From positions 1-64,000 of the forward strand of contig JAPDOI010001730.1 in NCBI GenBank assembly GCA_029168955.1: a stretch of 64,000 nt of DNA. The letters are read 5' to 3'. This DNA comes from Aplectana chamaeleonis (lineage: Eukaryota > Nematoda > Chromadorea > Rhabditida > Cosmocercidae). This document shows positions 11,585-23,525 of this stretch, one piece after another. How positions within the stretch are numbered: the stretch's first letter is position 1; each line of letters begins with the position of its first letter. The notes below the pieces were generated by a model. It did no database searches, had not been told where the DNA came from, and saw only the letters and a list, made by a program, of their open reading frames with translations. The translations under genes and the position numbers were made by a program.

Positions 11585-12826
11585 TCGAATATTCGTTCGT
11601 TCGAAATAAAAATCTGAACGAATTCATCTGGAAATTCGTTCGTTCGGAATGAAAAATGAACGAATCTGTACTCGAAACTCGTTCGTTCTGGAAATAAAAA
11701 TGAACGAATTTATTCGAAATTCGTTCGTTCGAAATAAGAAATGAATAAATGAATTTATTCGAAATTCGTTCGTTCGAGAATGAAAAATGAACGGTGAATT
11801 CAGTCTGAAATTCGTTCGTTCGAAATAAAAAATGAACGAATTTATTCGGAATTCGTTCGTTCGAATAAAAAATTAACGAATTTATTCGGAATTCGTTCGT
11901 TTGGAAGAAAAATGACCGAATTTATCTCGAAATTCGTTGGTTCGAATAAAAATGAACGAATTTATTCGGAATTCGTTCGTTTGGAATTAAAAATGAACGA
12001 ATTTATTCCTGAAATTCGTTCGTTCGGAATGAAAAATGAACGAATTTATTCGAAATTCGTTCGTTCGAAATCAAAATGAATGAACGAATTTATTCGAAAT
12101 TCGTTGGTTCGGAATAAAAAATGAACGAATTTATTCGAAATTCGTTCGTTTGGAATAATAAATGGAATGAATTAAATCGAAATTCGTTGGTTCGAAATCA
12201 AAAACGAAACGAATTTATTCTGAAATTCGTTCGTTCGAAATAAGAAATGAATGAATTTATTCGAAATTCGTTCGTTCGAATGAAAATGAAACGAATTTAT
12301 TCGAATTCGTTCGTTCGAATAAAAATGAACGAATTTATTCGGAAATTCGTTGGTTCGAATAGAAAAATGAACGAATTCGTTATTCGAAGATTCGTTCGTT
12401 TGGAATAAAAAAATGAACGAATTCATTCGAAATTCGTTCGTTGAAGCCAAATAAAGAAATGAACGAATTTATTCCGGAATTCGTTCGTTCGGACAGAAAA
12501 AATGAACGAATTTATTCGAAATTCGTTGGTTCGAATAAAAATGAACGAATTTATTCGAAATTCTCGTTCGTTTTGAATAAAAAATGAACGAATTTATCTG
12601 AAATTCGTTCATGTTCGGAATGAAAATGAACGAATTTATTCGAATTTCTTCTTTCGTTCGAAAATGAAAATGAACGAATTTATTCGAAATTCGTTCGTTC
12701 GACAAAAATGAACGAATTTATTCGGAATTCGTTCATTCGAAATAAAGAATGAACGAATTCATTCGAAATTCGTTCGTTCGAAATAAAAAATGAACGAATT
12801 TATTCGAAATTCGTTCGTTCGGCCTC
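11585..12826. repeat. 1.24-kb tandem satellite, about 41-bp unit
   Basis: About 30 units containing TTTATTCGAAATTCGTTCGT and TCGAAATAAAAAATGAACGAA, with many one-base differences. The minus-strand open frames at 12172-12705 (repeating NEFxNKFVHFxSNERIS) are products of the repeat. A related ATTTTTTCGTTCGTTCGAAA motif occurs at 9963-9985. Confidence 0.93.
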
Positions 12827-13344
12827 TTTTGAAAAGTTCTCACTCTAGTCCTGAGAGCTCCGCTTCTAGCTCTTCCGGCGACCTAAGTCGGACATTCCTA
12901 AGTGTGATAAACGTTCTGAAAGCCTTCCGCCAGTGTTAAGTTTCTCCGTGAAAGTTTAGCATGCTACAGTCGGAGATAGTCGTATACCTCCCTTCCTCCG
13001 CATTCCGAAATGCCGCTGTAACGGCCTCATGGCCCCCCACACCGCACCTTTTAGCCTTATCAGTCAAGTTCATTTTCTTCTAGCTTACGCGGTGATCAGC
13101 AACGTAGGCGTATTTGACTCGTGAGAGATTGATGGTGGTGTTCATCAACCGAGAACTTCTAACAACTCAAAGGTATTAAGGTATGAGGCCAGATTCCTGC
13201 ATGAGGCTCTGAACGGCACATGTAACCTTGTTGCATATGAGGATAACATTTTGATCGTGGAGAAGGTGTAAGTTCTACAGAGTTTGCAAAATTGAGATTT
13301 TCCACGTAGCGTCGACTGGACTCTAGCTCAATCGATGCTCTAGC
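12827..13344. other. unassigned sequence between satellite and RTE
   Basis: No gene seen. It ends in the CTTGACTTACTTGACTTAA tail of the minus-strand RTE. Confidence 0.5.
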
Positions 13345-13396
13345 CAAGAGTGACTTGACTTACTTGACTTAATCGGTTGGCTTTCGCCTGACGCGG

Positions 13397-13999
13397 TCAT
13401 TCCGCATCTTCATCGAGGTGTGCCGTCCTAGAAGTCAGCCGTGTCCATTTTTCACGGTCTCCAGCCTCAATTTGAACACATTCCATCAAGCTCTCACTAT
13501 TCCATTTCCTGCGAAACGAAACATCGCGCCTGAACTGTCTTTCGATGCCGAGTGACTTTAAATCCTCTTTAACCACATCCGTCCAGAACTTTCGCCTACG
13601 CCCAGGTGGCCGTTTCCAGACAGGATTTGGAAGCATTATTAAAGTGTGTTGTACGAGACGATCCGGCGTTCTTCTCAGTATATGCCCGAGCAGTCGAAGT
13701 CGACTTTCCATTGCTGCTTGAGATGGCGTTGGGAGATGCTGGCACCCCTCCACTCGTGTCAAGCTGTTGATGTACTGCGTCGATTTCCTTGTAAAGGTTT
13801 CCCCGTTATGGCATACACGCGGCCAGAAATATCCAAGCAAACGCTTAAAAAGCTTCCTCTCCGTGAAAATCCAACCTTTCCATCTGCGTCTTCGGTGCTG
13901 CCTCCACGTCTCCGATCCGTACATCATGATAGGGCGAATAGCGGATAGGTAGACGCGCAACTTGACTTCCTTCGCGCGATGGTGGTGGACCACAAACAC
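13397..13999 (-). pseudogene. RTE polyprotein C-terminal region
   Basis: A 200-residue open stretch is collinear with the region after the RT. It contains EVKLRVYLSAIRPIMMYGSE, then a Leu/Arg-rich segment (RLLGHILRRTPDRLVQ), a basic GRRRKFWTDVVKEDL motif and a terminal SRTAHLDEDAE before the stop at 13397. This is the longest intact piece of the element. The N-terminal part joins the RT in another frame. Confidence 0.88.
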
Positions 14000-14063
14000 T
14001 TGGTTAGAGAATTAAATGCAGACGTAGCTTTTCGCACATCGTTGTCGAATATCCGCTGCATAA

Positions 14064-15265
14064 CTACCATCGTTCTTCAGCAAACAGCCCAAATAACAGA
14101 AATCGTCCACCAGTTCTGATACGTTGTCCGTCCACAAACTCCAGTTGAAGGCCTCCTGAGAGACCCACATCTGCTTGCATTTGTCGGGACGAAGACGAAG
14201 TCCATAGGCTGCGGCATACTTCAGAAACCAGGTTCACAATCCTTTGCAGTTTTGCGTTGTCTTTCAGCGAATAACACAATGTCGTCGGCGTACTCCAGGT
14301 CGACAAGGAGCGTCCTGATGGTGTTAGGATCACATCCGCAGGAAACTGTCCTGCAACTCTACGCATGATGTCATCAACGGCGAAGTTGAAAGAGAAAAGG
14401 TCCTGCAACGGCTCCTTGCCTTACTCCTGCTTTCTACCCCTCGAAAGCTGACGGTAAATCCGACAGGTGTACGAACTGCCGCTGTTGTTCCTTTGTTCAT
14501 GTCCTCGATTAACCGAACATACTTTTCCGGGACTCCATCGGCTCGCAGAGCATTGAGCAATCGATCACGATGAGGAGAGTCGAACGCGGCTTCAAAGTCC
14601 AAAAAGCAAGCTGTAATGGCTTCGAAAACCGCTGCCACGATTCAATTACTCTTCTCACGACGGAACACTTGGTCGATGGTCGATCTTCCAGGTCGAGAAC
14701 CGGCTTGCTCATCTCTGGTCGTTCCTTCACGATGTTTGATAAGTCGCTCGAGAATGATACGTTCTAAAACCTTTGTACATGACACGAAGTAGAGAGATTC
14801 CTCTGTAGTTCTTAGGATCCGTGACGGATAGCTTCAGAAGAGGTACGATGATCGCATGTCTCCACGAATCGGGTATCCTTTCGCTCATCCATATGGCACG
14901 GATGGTGGTGGTCATTTCAATGAATCCCAGACGGAGGAAGAGCTTTCAGCATTTCAGCAGTGATGTTGTCATCTCCACCTGCCTTTCCATTCTTCATTTT
15001 CCGGACACAATCCAAACTTCAGACTCAGTCGGCGGTTCCTAGCACTGACATGCGTAATGTGCTCTCTGGAAAATGCGGGAGCTCAGGTACTGATGGCGCT
15101 GGACGATTCAGTAAGTGAACTAAAGTAATCCTTCCATATTGGCAGCGTCGCATCACCAACTGCAACTCCATTGGTAGTGTTCAAGACAGGAGAACATCTC
15201 TTCATCTTCCCGCTATACTGTCGCAGCAACGTGTGAAGGCTTTCTTCGGATTCTTCTTCTCCCAA
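14064..15265 (-). pseudogene. RTE reverse transcriptase domain (broken)
   Basis: Pieces in different frames follow RT order. The linker motif YSGKMKRCSPVLNT is at about 15200. RT motifs follow: IPDSWRHAIIVPLLK and NYRGISLLRVMYK at 14870-14780, the ARCFLDFEAAFDSPHRDR-like finger/palm segment at about 14600-14560, and the catalytic LEYADD, encoded around 14301-14281. After this comes KCKQMW-like thumb sequence near 14180. Frameshifts near 14720, 14400 and 14300 and lost residues mean no active enzyme. Confidence 0.9.
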
Positions 15266-15659
15266 GCCTTCTCTCAGAAATCCTTAGCTCTACACGCATC
15301 CACTCTCATTCGCAGTAACTTTGAAGCTGTCGACGCAACTTCACTCCTCAGACGCTCCTGCAGTTCGGAGTGCACATACCTTGTTGTAAGTAGACGTGGT
15401 TTCCTCTGAGACGTAGGCAAACTTCTTCTTGAGGCTGTGCAAATCCAGGAGTGCCTCTTTCGAAGCGTCCTGGATGCACTTGACAAAAAGAATCCGCGTC
15501 GCAAAGTTTCTTCTTAGTCCGTAACTCCGATGTGAACAGAAACGCACGTTGTCGAAAATTTCCTTTCTGCACTCTTTCATCTCTGAGACTTGTCATGTCA
15601 ATCCACTAGAGAGAGGCTGGAGCCTCTTGCTTCCTCTTATGAATGCTCGCAGTGAAGTT

Positions 15660-16516
15660 CAACAGAACTGGACGGTGATCCGAATCGAATGCGACATCCC
15701 ACACAGCTCTAGGATCTTCGAATGTCCGATACTGGAATATTCTCTCGTCAGGACATAGTCAAGCTGCAGTTTCAAAGTTGTCATCTTCCGCTTCCGCTGC
15801 TCTTCTGAAGATAGCTGGGTTGGTCCCTGCCACGTAAGCTGATGGCGGCGATGATTCCTCTTGAATGTCGATGCAATAATCAGACCAGTGCGTTCACAAA
15901 AGTCGACAAAACGGTAGCCATTGGTCCGGATGTTTGCTCTACTGGGTAGAACCATTTACCGAGTACTTCCGGATTCCTGATCAAGTCCCATCTTCGCATT
16001 TGCGTCAATCCCCACGACAACATCATGTTGACAATGCATCCTAGCTATCAACGTATTGAGTTCCTCGTAGAAGGCGTCCTTGGAATTGTCTTCGGCGGTT
16101 TCGGTGGGTGCATGAGCACTCACTATCCACAGATTGAATCCTCTGTGATCCCGCAGTCGCCCAAATGCATTTCTTCACGACGTTGAGCCTAATGCCTCGA
16201 TCATATCATTGCAGTCCTTCCTTACAGCTATTGCACAGCCTCCCACTCTTCTATCATCAGCGTCACCACAGTAGATGACGTACTCTCCGACGTTGATGAC
16301 GGATCTATCCTCGAGGCGAGTTTCCTGCAAAGCAGCAAACGGTGCATGGAGGTAGTTCAGAAGATTGGACAGCGCAGATTGTTGGATATCACTCGACAAT
16401 GACTGGCAATTCAGGGTGGCGAAATTGTGGCTTGTGGCCAACGTCTCTATGAACTCCCTAGGTACGGATCCTAAGGTGGTATGGACCAGAGGCCTTAGTG
16501 TGCCGGACGGCGACAC
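15660..16516 (-). pseudogene. RTE endonuclease domain (broken)
   Basis: This is an exonuclease-endonuclease-phosphatase fold domain that nicks target DNA to prime reverse transcription. The first piece reads from 16516 to 16175 and contains LNCQSLSSD and the catalytic-glutamate motif LQETR. The next frame contains FNLWIVSAHAPTET and VVVGIDANAKMG (metal-binding Asp/Asn), and ends in a stop near 15957. A third piece (15955-15660) holds LDYVLTREYSS and then DVAFDSDHRPVLLNF, the SDH catalytic motif. At least two breaks separate the pieces. It sits at the 5' end of the 13.34-16.53 kb element. Confidence 0.9.
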
Positions 16517-17089
16517 CTTTGTGCAATGTATGGGATACTTTCACGATATAGTTGTGCACGCTATATCGCTCGAGCGTTCCCTGTGTACACTCAAACGTCT
16601 GCTGGGTTCAGTAGAAGCAGGGGCACCAACGAGCAGGTACCAACAGACTTGTATACACACCCCCAGCAAAGAGTACGATCAGTTACAGTGTCATTTTATG
16701 AAATTGAGATTTTTTCGGGAACAGAAGCTTTTGGAAACATAAGACAAAGGAATAATATGTTGTCTTCCAGAGAGGTCATGGATCCGGTGTTCGTGAAGTA
16801 TGTCGGAACCTACTCGAGACAGCGGGACCGCGGTCATTTCATAGATGTGCATAACCGAAAGGTAAATGTTGAAGCGCACGAATAAACAAATGTGTGGACA
16901 AGCAATGTAGTGCCGGTGAAATTTGTAAAATTTACAGATCATCCATGAAAGCCTTCTGAAGCACCTAAATAACGGTGAGAAGGACAGAAGCATGTTCGAG
17001 ACGTTCTGCGTCATTTAATTTGAGGTTTTCAAATTGTCCTTGTTATAAAGCGGTTAATAAATGTTCAGTTTTGCATTATTGCTGTACAC

Positions 17090-17752
17090 TTACTTACTTA
17101 CTTGATAGTTGATTGTCCGTTGCCAGCCGGCAATTGTCTCAACGGCGGGCACACGGATCTGGTTGTCTCGAGGCACACGACCGTTTTGGTGGAGCTGCCA
17201 TCTTCCATCTGGTTCGATTTTGCGCGATCTGTAACCAGTGCGTGTTGGATGTGTTCAGATGCTCCCTCCATCTTGTTAGGCGACGACCAAGTGTTCGCTT
17301 GATGTCCCGTGGGTACCAGAGGGTGACGCGCTTTGTGCAGCGGTCATCAGTTCTTATGACGTGACCGGCCCATCGATGTTTGGCGATTGTTATGTAAGTG
17401 ACAGCATACCGAATTCCTGACTATCGGCCGAGGTCGGTGCTGCAGAGATGCTGGTTTCTTTGCTTTCGACGATTCGTTCCCCACAGCTTTCGTTCGATGG
17501 CTCGTTGAGCTCGTGTCATCAGAGTGGCAGAAGACTTGTTGGAAGCTCATACTTCGGCTCCGTAGCACGTGGCGGGGAGGCAGGTGGAGTCGGAGAGGTG
17601 CGCAGTGATTTTTTTGTCGGATTCAATGTGAGTTGCTTCTCTTAAGTTGGACATCGCAGCCCATGCACCGCTTCTTCTTCGGCTGACTTCGGTTCTAGAA
17701 TCGTTGTCCATGGTCACAAGGCGCTCGAGGTAGACGTGTTGTGCCCAATAAA
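17090..17752 (-). mobile_element. 3' fragment of a second RTE-type retrotransposon
   Basis: Reading the minus strand from 17750 gives VYLERLVTMDND, then RRRSGAWAAMSNLREATHI and HLSDSTCLPATCYGAEV. After a stop and frame change it gives AKHRWAGHVIRTDDRC and TLWYPRDIKRTLGRRLTRW. These are the C-terminal signatures of a different RTE lineage from the 13-16 kb element. The end at 17102-17090 is a run of AAGT repeats, an RTE-like microsatellite tail. It is 5' truncated and carries stops. Both RTE copies lie on the minus strand less than 600 bp apart. Confidence 0.85.
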
Positions 17753-17759
17753 CTCTATC

Positions 17760-19940
17760 TCAATATAGTTAGCGCAAGCTCCTAACTGCTCTCTGCGCCT
17801 TCCTTAGCATGGAGTCATACGCGATCTACGAGGAAATTCGAATTGAGACGAAGGGTGCTCAGGAATCACATGAGGGCAGTCTCATGTTCTATACAAGTAA
17901 AGTCTGTCCGAATGGAGCTTTCGGCCTACGCGGTCGGCGTGCGTGTGGAGCGGCCATCGCAAAGGCTTCATTTCGGATTAGCTTTTCATGACTGCATACA
18001 ATTGATAGGAATATTATTCACCATTCATCAAAGATTCTTGCCATTCGATTTCCAAGTTCGAAAAATGCCTTCGCGACACCCGCTAGACAAGCTCACCAAC
18101 CGCGTGGGGAAAAAGTTTCTTACGAACGAACTTCATTTGTGCATTAGAACTGTTGAAAACGTACCCGAATATCCATACATAGATAAAAGTGGGGCTACAC
18201 TGCGTGGATTGAGGCTCCTGGCGACTGCGCCTCATCTGCGCCATTCTATCGTGAACACTGCTTTCAACCAAAAACTTTACTTACATCCGTGATGGTTGTT
18301 ACATTGGCATTCAGTAAAGGTGTCCCCAGCGACGAACTCCGCTGACGCCTCCCCACTAAAAGGGAGAGACTCGCTTTGCGCCCCTCATGAAAAGTCCCGT
18401 ATAGCGGGTTCATAACTAATCATGAGACCCCCTTCCCCAGCTCAGGGAAATCCTCTCAGTAGAAAAAATATCCTCCGAGTATCCTCCGAGTGAATCGGTG
18501 GATCTTCCGAAGGGTGGCTTGAGATCCCCTCCGAGGCCGGCATCGAAGTGCCGAATGAGCACTCAGTAAGGATATGAGTGTTATATGCCTGCTGGGTGTA
18601 GGGTAGAGGCGATAATACTTGCGTTTATCCGTGATTAAAAATGAGCCGGCGGACAGCAGGTACACGGGCACAGAGTCAGCCGACAGCCAGCGCTGGCGCA
18701 ATGGCCTGAGCACCGGTTGTCCACCGGCAATAAGATGAAAGCGTAGACTCCCCGGGGTTCCTCTCAGATTGCCTGAGTATATATAATAGTCAGAAACCCA
18801 GTGATTTCGTGCTAATCATAGCAATATTGGTACATGTTTATTTTAAAATCAAATATAAATAAAGGGACAAGAGTAGCGACTAGCCCAGGAGAAACACAGC
18901 AGCTGTAGCCTGACCTCTGTACGATCTTGTTTTCATATAAGGTTAAGGGACGATAGCAACACATACCAAATTAGCAGCAGCTTTGCTGTACTGTTGAACA
19001 GGGGCGGGAAGGCGAGGAGCATGTTTGGCTACCAGCGTGTCACTATGTGAGCACTTATTTTAAAACGAATCACAATTGAAGGCTTTAAACGCTGTGGACA
19101 TGTGAGAGAGTAAATACTTTGAATGCGAGTTCTTCCTGGCGGATACTCTGTGTGTTACCGAAACCGGCGATTTGCTAACGGAAGTGCGCAATAGGTCCGA
19201 TTCCACCACATGGAGAACAAGTCGACTGGTCCCTTCCTAGGTGTAAGTGCTCCAATTCCTTCTCTTGTTGATATCATCCTAGATGCTCGCGTGTTGTTGA
19301 TTTGTGACGGTAATTCAAGACCTGAGGGCCCCAATAAATTTGTTGCCGTGGAAATTATTTTGCGGCGACTCCCATATATGTTTTATGTGTACAGCATGGT
19401 CAAAATGGAACCAATCTGCTGAGATCCCAAGCGGAAATCGAATGGTGTGTATAGGGTGTACAGATTTAGCGAGATAAACAAATTATGACCTAAGTAGCGT
19501 ATTGACTTGCCTATCATGTTAACTGCAGCAGCATGTTAGATGTTAAAGCTGCATCATATCTCTCAAAAAAAATTTGCCATTTTGCTGAATTGAAACATAG
19601 TTAGTCAACAAAACATTGGAGTAAAGTCTTGAATTTTTTCAAAACTTTTGAGAGAAAACCCAAGAACACTAAAAAAATTCATGAAATCAACAGTTAGCAA
19701 TCCTTAATAGTTAGCTATAACTGTGGAACGTTTGATTCAGTTGAGCCGAGCATTCACGTTCAAGCACCCCAATGTGCGAGAAGGCAGGAAAAGTAATACT
19801 CCAGCATGACAACGCTCGGCCTTATGTTGCAGAAATCACCAAGGACTCTCTGGAGGCGATTCGTACCAGCGTACCTCCTACATTCCTCAGACATTGCTCT
19901 TCCCTACTAGCGTTTGCTTCGTGAACAGATGTCCTGCGTT
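17760..19940. other. unassigned sequence
   Basis: The 149-aa frame at 17843-18292 ends in a MITE terminus. 18300-18760 is GC-rich and may be an old repeat (CCGGCGGACAGCAGG). 18790-19940 is AT-rich without a supported exon. Confidence 0.4.
18248..18274. repeat. solo TTAA-type MITE right end
   Basis: ATCGTGAACACTGCTTTCAA matches the family right end. The open frame at 17843-18292 runs into it, so that frame is probably transposon sequence. The left end was not placed. Confidence 0.45.
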
Positions 19941-20395
19941 TTGAAGGCAGTGTTCACGATAAATTTCACTTCCGATATCTCCACTGCTTACGGAAGGTCT
20001 GGTTCCCTATATAGCAAGGCATGCTTAAAAAGGACACGAAAGACGTGTTTTTGAGCAAAAATAGGCAATCTCTTGTTCACGTTGATTTTTGAGCGTGGAG
20101 AAATTGACCGCTAGAACGATGATACCTATCAGTGCAATGAAGCAATCAGCTCATTTATCAGCACTTCCTTGACTTGATCATTCCTGTAATCTGAGTCTTC
20201 ATTTGTTCATTCCGAAGGACGGATCTGGGGCACCAGGCGTGTCTGGGGCACCAAAACGCTTGTTTGCAGCCGTTATTTTGCCGCTCCTGGCTCGTTCTCT
20301 ACCGTTCTTTCGGCACTGGGAGCCTGGGATCCTTCTCGCATATCATTTCACTGTGGAAAGCCAACGAGGATGATCATCGGGAACGCTGCCTTCAA
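19941..20395. mobile_element. TTAA-type MITE G1
   Basis: The ends read TTGAAGGCAGTGTTCACGAT and, inverted, TTTGAAGGCAGCGTTCCCGAT. Length is about 455 bp. It is the uninterrupted relative of the broken copy at 37180-39145, in the opposite orientation. No open frame of note. Confidence 0.8.
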
Positions 20396-20426
20396 ATTCT
20401 GCTGCATTTAAAGCTCACAACTAGCG

Positions 20427-20450
20427 TAATTTATTTATTTATTTATTCAC
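20427..20450. repeat. TTTA microsatellite
   Basis: TAATTTATTTATTTATTTAT just after the right end of G1 and before GAGCTTAGGTTAGC. It resembles the short tail of a non-LTR element, but no body was recognised. Confidence 0.5.
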
Positions 20451-20640
20451 TGAGCTTAGGTTAGCTTTGTGAATAGCAACTATGACGTAAATAATCAAGA
20501 GAGTAAAATGCTGGATGTTCCACACCTATAATAAAAAAGAGAAAAAAAACAGAACACTGCCGAACACAAAAACGAATCGAAAAGAATGATATTAAACAAG
20601 CACGTTCAATAGCATATGGCCAGAATGAGTGCCGACTCAT

Positions 20641-21133
20641 TTAAAGGCAGTGTTCACAATGAAAAAAGGGTTCGAAGTTCCACTAGGAATGGGTATTGGA
20701 GGGACACTCTGTAACGTTAACGTCGAAAGAACGCATGAAAACGAGCCAGGAAGAGCCTCAAAAGAGCACGAGGTTTCCACTTCGAGCGCAAGGCAAACCC
20801 CAAAAGCGCATTGCCCGCCCACCGACGTGAACGAATGAAAGCTTGAATTCGTGAGATGAGCGATGGTTTCCGATTATTGGCCCCGTTCTTCCCTTCATTC
20901 TCGACTTCTCTCTTTACTCAGGTCAGCTCGCATACATTGGCGGCAAAAGACGGAAGTTACAAGCCTCGGAAAACTCGTCCACCATGCTTCTCTAGCTCAT
21001 TCTCGGAGGGACCATAACTCCGTTCCCAGAAGGTCATATACGATTTCGGAGACATTGTTGGAATCAGCATGGGACCGTTTTCAAGATAGGCTGAAAAACA
21101 GAAGAACGATTTTCACCGGGACACTGCCTTCAA
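20641..21133 (+). mobile_element. TTAA-type MITE A1
   Basis: It starts TTAAAGGCAGTGTTCACAAT and ends CGGGACACTGCCTTCAA. It is about 490 bp, as are the other family-A copies. The next element (B1) begins at the same bases, so the TTAA-derived junction is shared. The reading frames at 20637-20838 and 20863-21255 recur in every copy and belong to the element. Confidence 0.88.
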
Positions 21134-22176
21134 AGGCAGTGGTCGCGATGAAATATGCTAGTCTTCTTTTCCTCTCTAAACCCTTTTCTGGGTATAGAGT
21201 AGTAGGACTAATAAGAAAAAATCGCGAAAAAACCGCTGCTTCGGGCCAAATTTGAAGCCTGAACTTGTTTTCTGATGGTGTACGAGCCCACTCCACATCA
21301 TCGGCAGCGATGATCTCTCATAAAAAGAACATCAGCTGGTTTGAAATTGAATTTCAATCAATGAGCATTATCCTTCGGACTCATCTAGTTAAAAACATTG
21401 ACTGAAGCGCTTGCCTTCATTAGTCAACTATTTTCATTACGTAAATTTGCATTTATCTCTTCCTCTGGATGTCGATGATTTTTGACTGCTCGGCATGAGG
21501 CAGCGATCTTTTCTTGCGGAGCTGTGCACGTGCTCTGAGAGTTTTGGCCGAGAAATAGCCGCGAAATAGCCACGAAATGCCTGCTTGCCGCGTAATAGGC
21601 GCTAAATAGCCGCCAAATAATGCTCGCCGCTAAATAGCCGCTAAATAGCCAAGAGATAGCCGCGAAATACCCGAGAAATAATGCTTTCCAGGTAGATATA
21701 CGGAGCATTCTAAAGGCATGATTCAGATGTCAGTACCTCCGTCGGTTCAATTACCCAATCTTGAGGTACTTTGACCTCGTTCAGCTTCTGGATGCCCCGC
21801 CCAACAGCTGGCGGCCCCAGATGGTGGTTCGGCGAGCCGGCGACGATTGCGTCTTGGTCAATTTTGTTCACTTCTGAATATTTCTCGCGTATATTTCGGC
21901 TACTTCTTATCCTTTCCATGAGAAGCCGAGAAATAGCCGCGAAGTAGCCGGGAAATAGCCCACCAGGAGCCGCTGCGAATCCTGGTGGGCTATTTCCCGG
22001 CTATTTCGCGACCAAAACTCTCAGAGTGTGCATGAAATAGCATCTTTGGGCCTTAGAAACTCTAATTCTAGCCCGATTTTTACCGCGCTATCTTCATAGC
22101 TTTTCAGCTGTTTTCTATCTAGGCCGATTTTTATAGTTTTTCAGATAACGTTTTTCATCGCGACCACTGCCTTTAA
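21130..22176 (+). mobile_element. TTAA-type MITE B1, with nested Q
   Basis: It starts AAAGGCAGTGGTCGCGATGA and ends CATCGCGACCACTGCCTTTAA. Compared with B2 (53566-54119, 554 bp) it is about 490 bp longer because element Q (21533-22026) interrupts it. Confidence 0.88.
21533..22026. mobile_element. element Q, inserted in B1
   Basis: The terminal repeat CTCTGAGAGTTTTGG is inverted as CCAAAACTCTCAGAG. Sub-terminal regions are rich in AAATAGCCGCGAAATAGCC words in both directions. The left flank GTGCACGTG and right flank TGTGCATGAA correspond to one continuous GTGCACGTGTGCACGAAC stretch in B2. It contains a GC-rich core (21795-21850). Confidence 0.8.
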
Positions 22177-22806
22177 GAGCACAATGGTTTCAGTTCCGTA
22201 ACCGCGTTTAGAAGCGAAATTCGATTTAAAGAAAGTTTCTCGCGGACTGAATTCTTTTTACGAGCCAAAGAGCTGGAAATGGCCGTGTCGGCCAGCTATG
22301 ACATATTGAAGGACTAATTGGATATTTTGGGACCTTCACTCTCTTCTTTTTGGACTAACCTGCCCGAAAATAGTGAAAACTAACACGTTAGCACAGCTTT
22401 GATGAGCTCATAACCACCCACCGCTTTTTGTGCCTAACCCCTTGGTTATACCCGTCTGATAATGCAGAGAAAGGCTGGTCGTTTATCAAAGCACTGCGGC
22501 GAAGATATAGGGAGGAGTGAATGAAGGAAATCTTGTTGAAAAAAGGTAGGCGCGATCTGGCACAAGGAGAAGAAGCAAAGGATAGATCGAGAGAATCATC
22601 AGAAGCATCATAACAGGTGCGAACCACCCACCTCTGATCACCCATCTGCCTGCTTCACAGACCGCTTCCCACGTTTGGACTAAACACACAAAATGGGCTG
22701 AGGGGGTGGGAAGTGAATGTTTCGGGTGGTTAAAAAGAATTTTGTCCCGAAAATCGAGGATTGTGGGATTTCCTTTTGCTACAATCGCTTACTGAAAGGG
22801 CTTGTC

Positions 22807-23323
22807 GGCGCAACTACAGTACCGCGCATGTTTTTTTTTCAAAAACGCCGTTTTTTTTTGCTCACAAAGCGCCGCATCGCCATAACTCACTTGAAATTTG
22901 ACGAATTTAGATTTTCAGGGAGTTTTCGTGTTCCTCTCGGTCAGGAAAATGCAGCGATATGTGTAGAAAGTCTTTTAAATTCCGGTATTTTGTCTAGAAG
23001 TGCGTTTTTCTTTCTAAAATTTACATTGACCACAGGTCAAATTATGAGAGATGTCTGCAATCGTGATCAGTTCATAGTGAGAAATTTTGTAGTGCAATTA
23101 TGCAATTTTCTATAAACTTCTGGAGTTGAATCTATCATTTTGTAACACTATCGTATAGCCCTCAATGACAGAAATTCAGAAATGACTTCCACTTTGAAAT
23201 CGGACTACTTTGAAGCTAGTTGTGGCAATGCGGCGCTTTGCCACGCGCGAAAAATGCCGCAAAACGCTTTCTTTTTTTGCGAAAAAATTGCGCGGTATTG
23301 TACATTGAACTACATTGCGCCTC
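22807..23323. mobile_element. inverted-repeat element with GGCGCAA ends
   Basis: The left end GGCGCAACTACAGTACCGCG pairs with the inverted right end AGGCGCAATGTAGTTCAATG followed by TACAATACCGCGCAA. Sub-terminal AAAGCGCCGCATCGCC and GGCAATGCGGCGCTTTG also pair. Length is about 517 bp. The 132-aa open frame at 22717-23115 overlaps the left half and looks spurious. Confidence 0.7.
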
Positions 23324-23525
23324 ACAGCTTGTGCCTTGCAAGTTGACATTCTTTCTCCAAAATGACCACTTTTTGATGTAAGCCCTTGACAGCGATTTCT
23401 TTTCGGTAAGACTGAGTCGTAAGCTGCTATGAAAAATCTCCGTTGCTGAGATGGCGTTTCAGCGCGAAGTGCAATTGGACTTAGTCCTCCTACATAGTTT
23501 CATTCAGCCACTCATAATCCTTCGA

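Larger units (their letters stand above)
13345..16530 (-). mobile_element. RTE-clade non-LTR retrotransposon, nearly full length, inactive
   Basis: On the minus strand the order is apurinic endonuclease (16516-15660), linker (15600-15080), reverse transcriptase (about 15080-14060), then a C-terminal region (13999-13397) and a short tail of AAGTC-like repeats (13375-13345), as RTE elements have. Signatures include LQETR, SAHAPTE, GIDANAK and SDHRP in the endonuclease, and FLDFEAAFDSPHR (partly frameshifted) and LEYADD in the RT. Many frameshifts and stops break the single expected polyprotein. The sequence resembles RTE polyproteins very common in hookworm genomes (established knowledge, not searched here). 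The element copied itself by target-primed reverse transcription. Confidence 0.92.

Noticed and set aside
12172..12705. Minus-strand proteins repeating NKFVHF
   Set aside because: By-products of the 41-bp satellite.
17843..18292. 149-aa open frame
   Set aside because: Its end is a MITE terminus (ATCGTGAACACTGCTTTCAA) and no domain is seen.
20863..21255. 130-aa open frame and its relatives at 28957-29244 and 43968-44282
   Set aside because: The same frame occurs in each family-A MITE copy with indels and crosses element borders; non-autonomous MITE sequence, not a gene.
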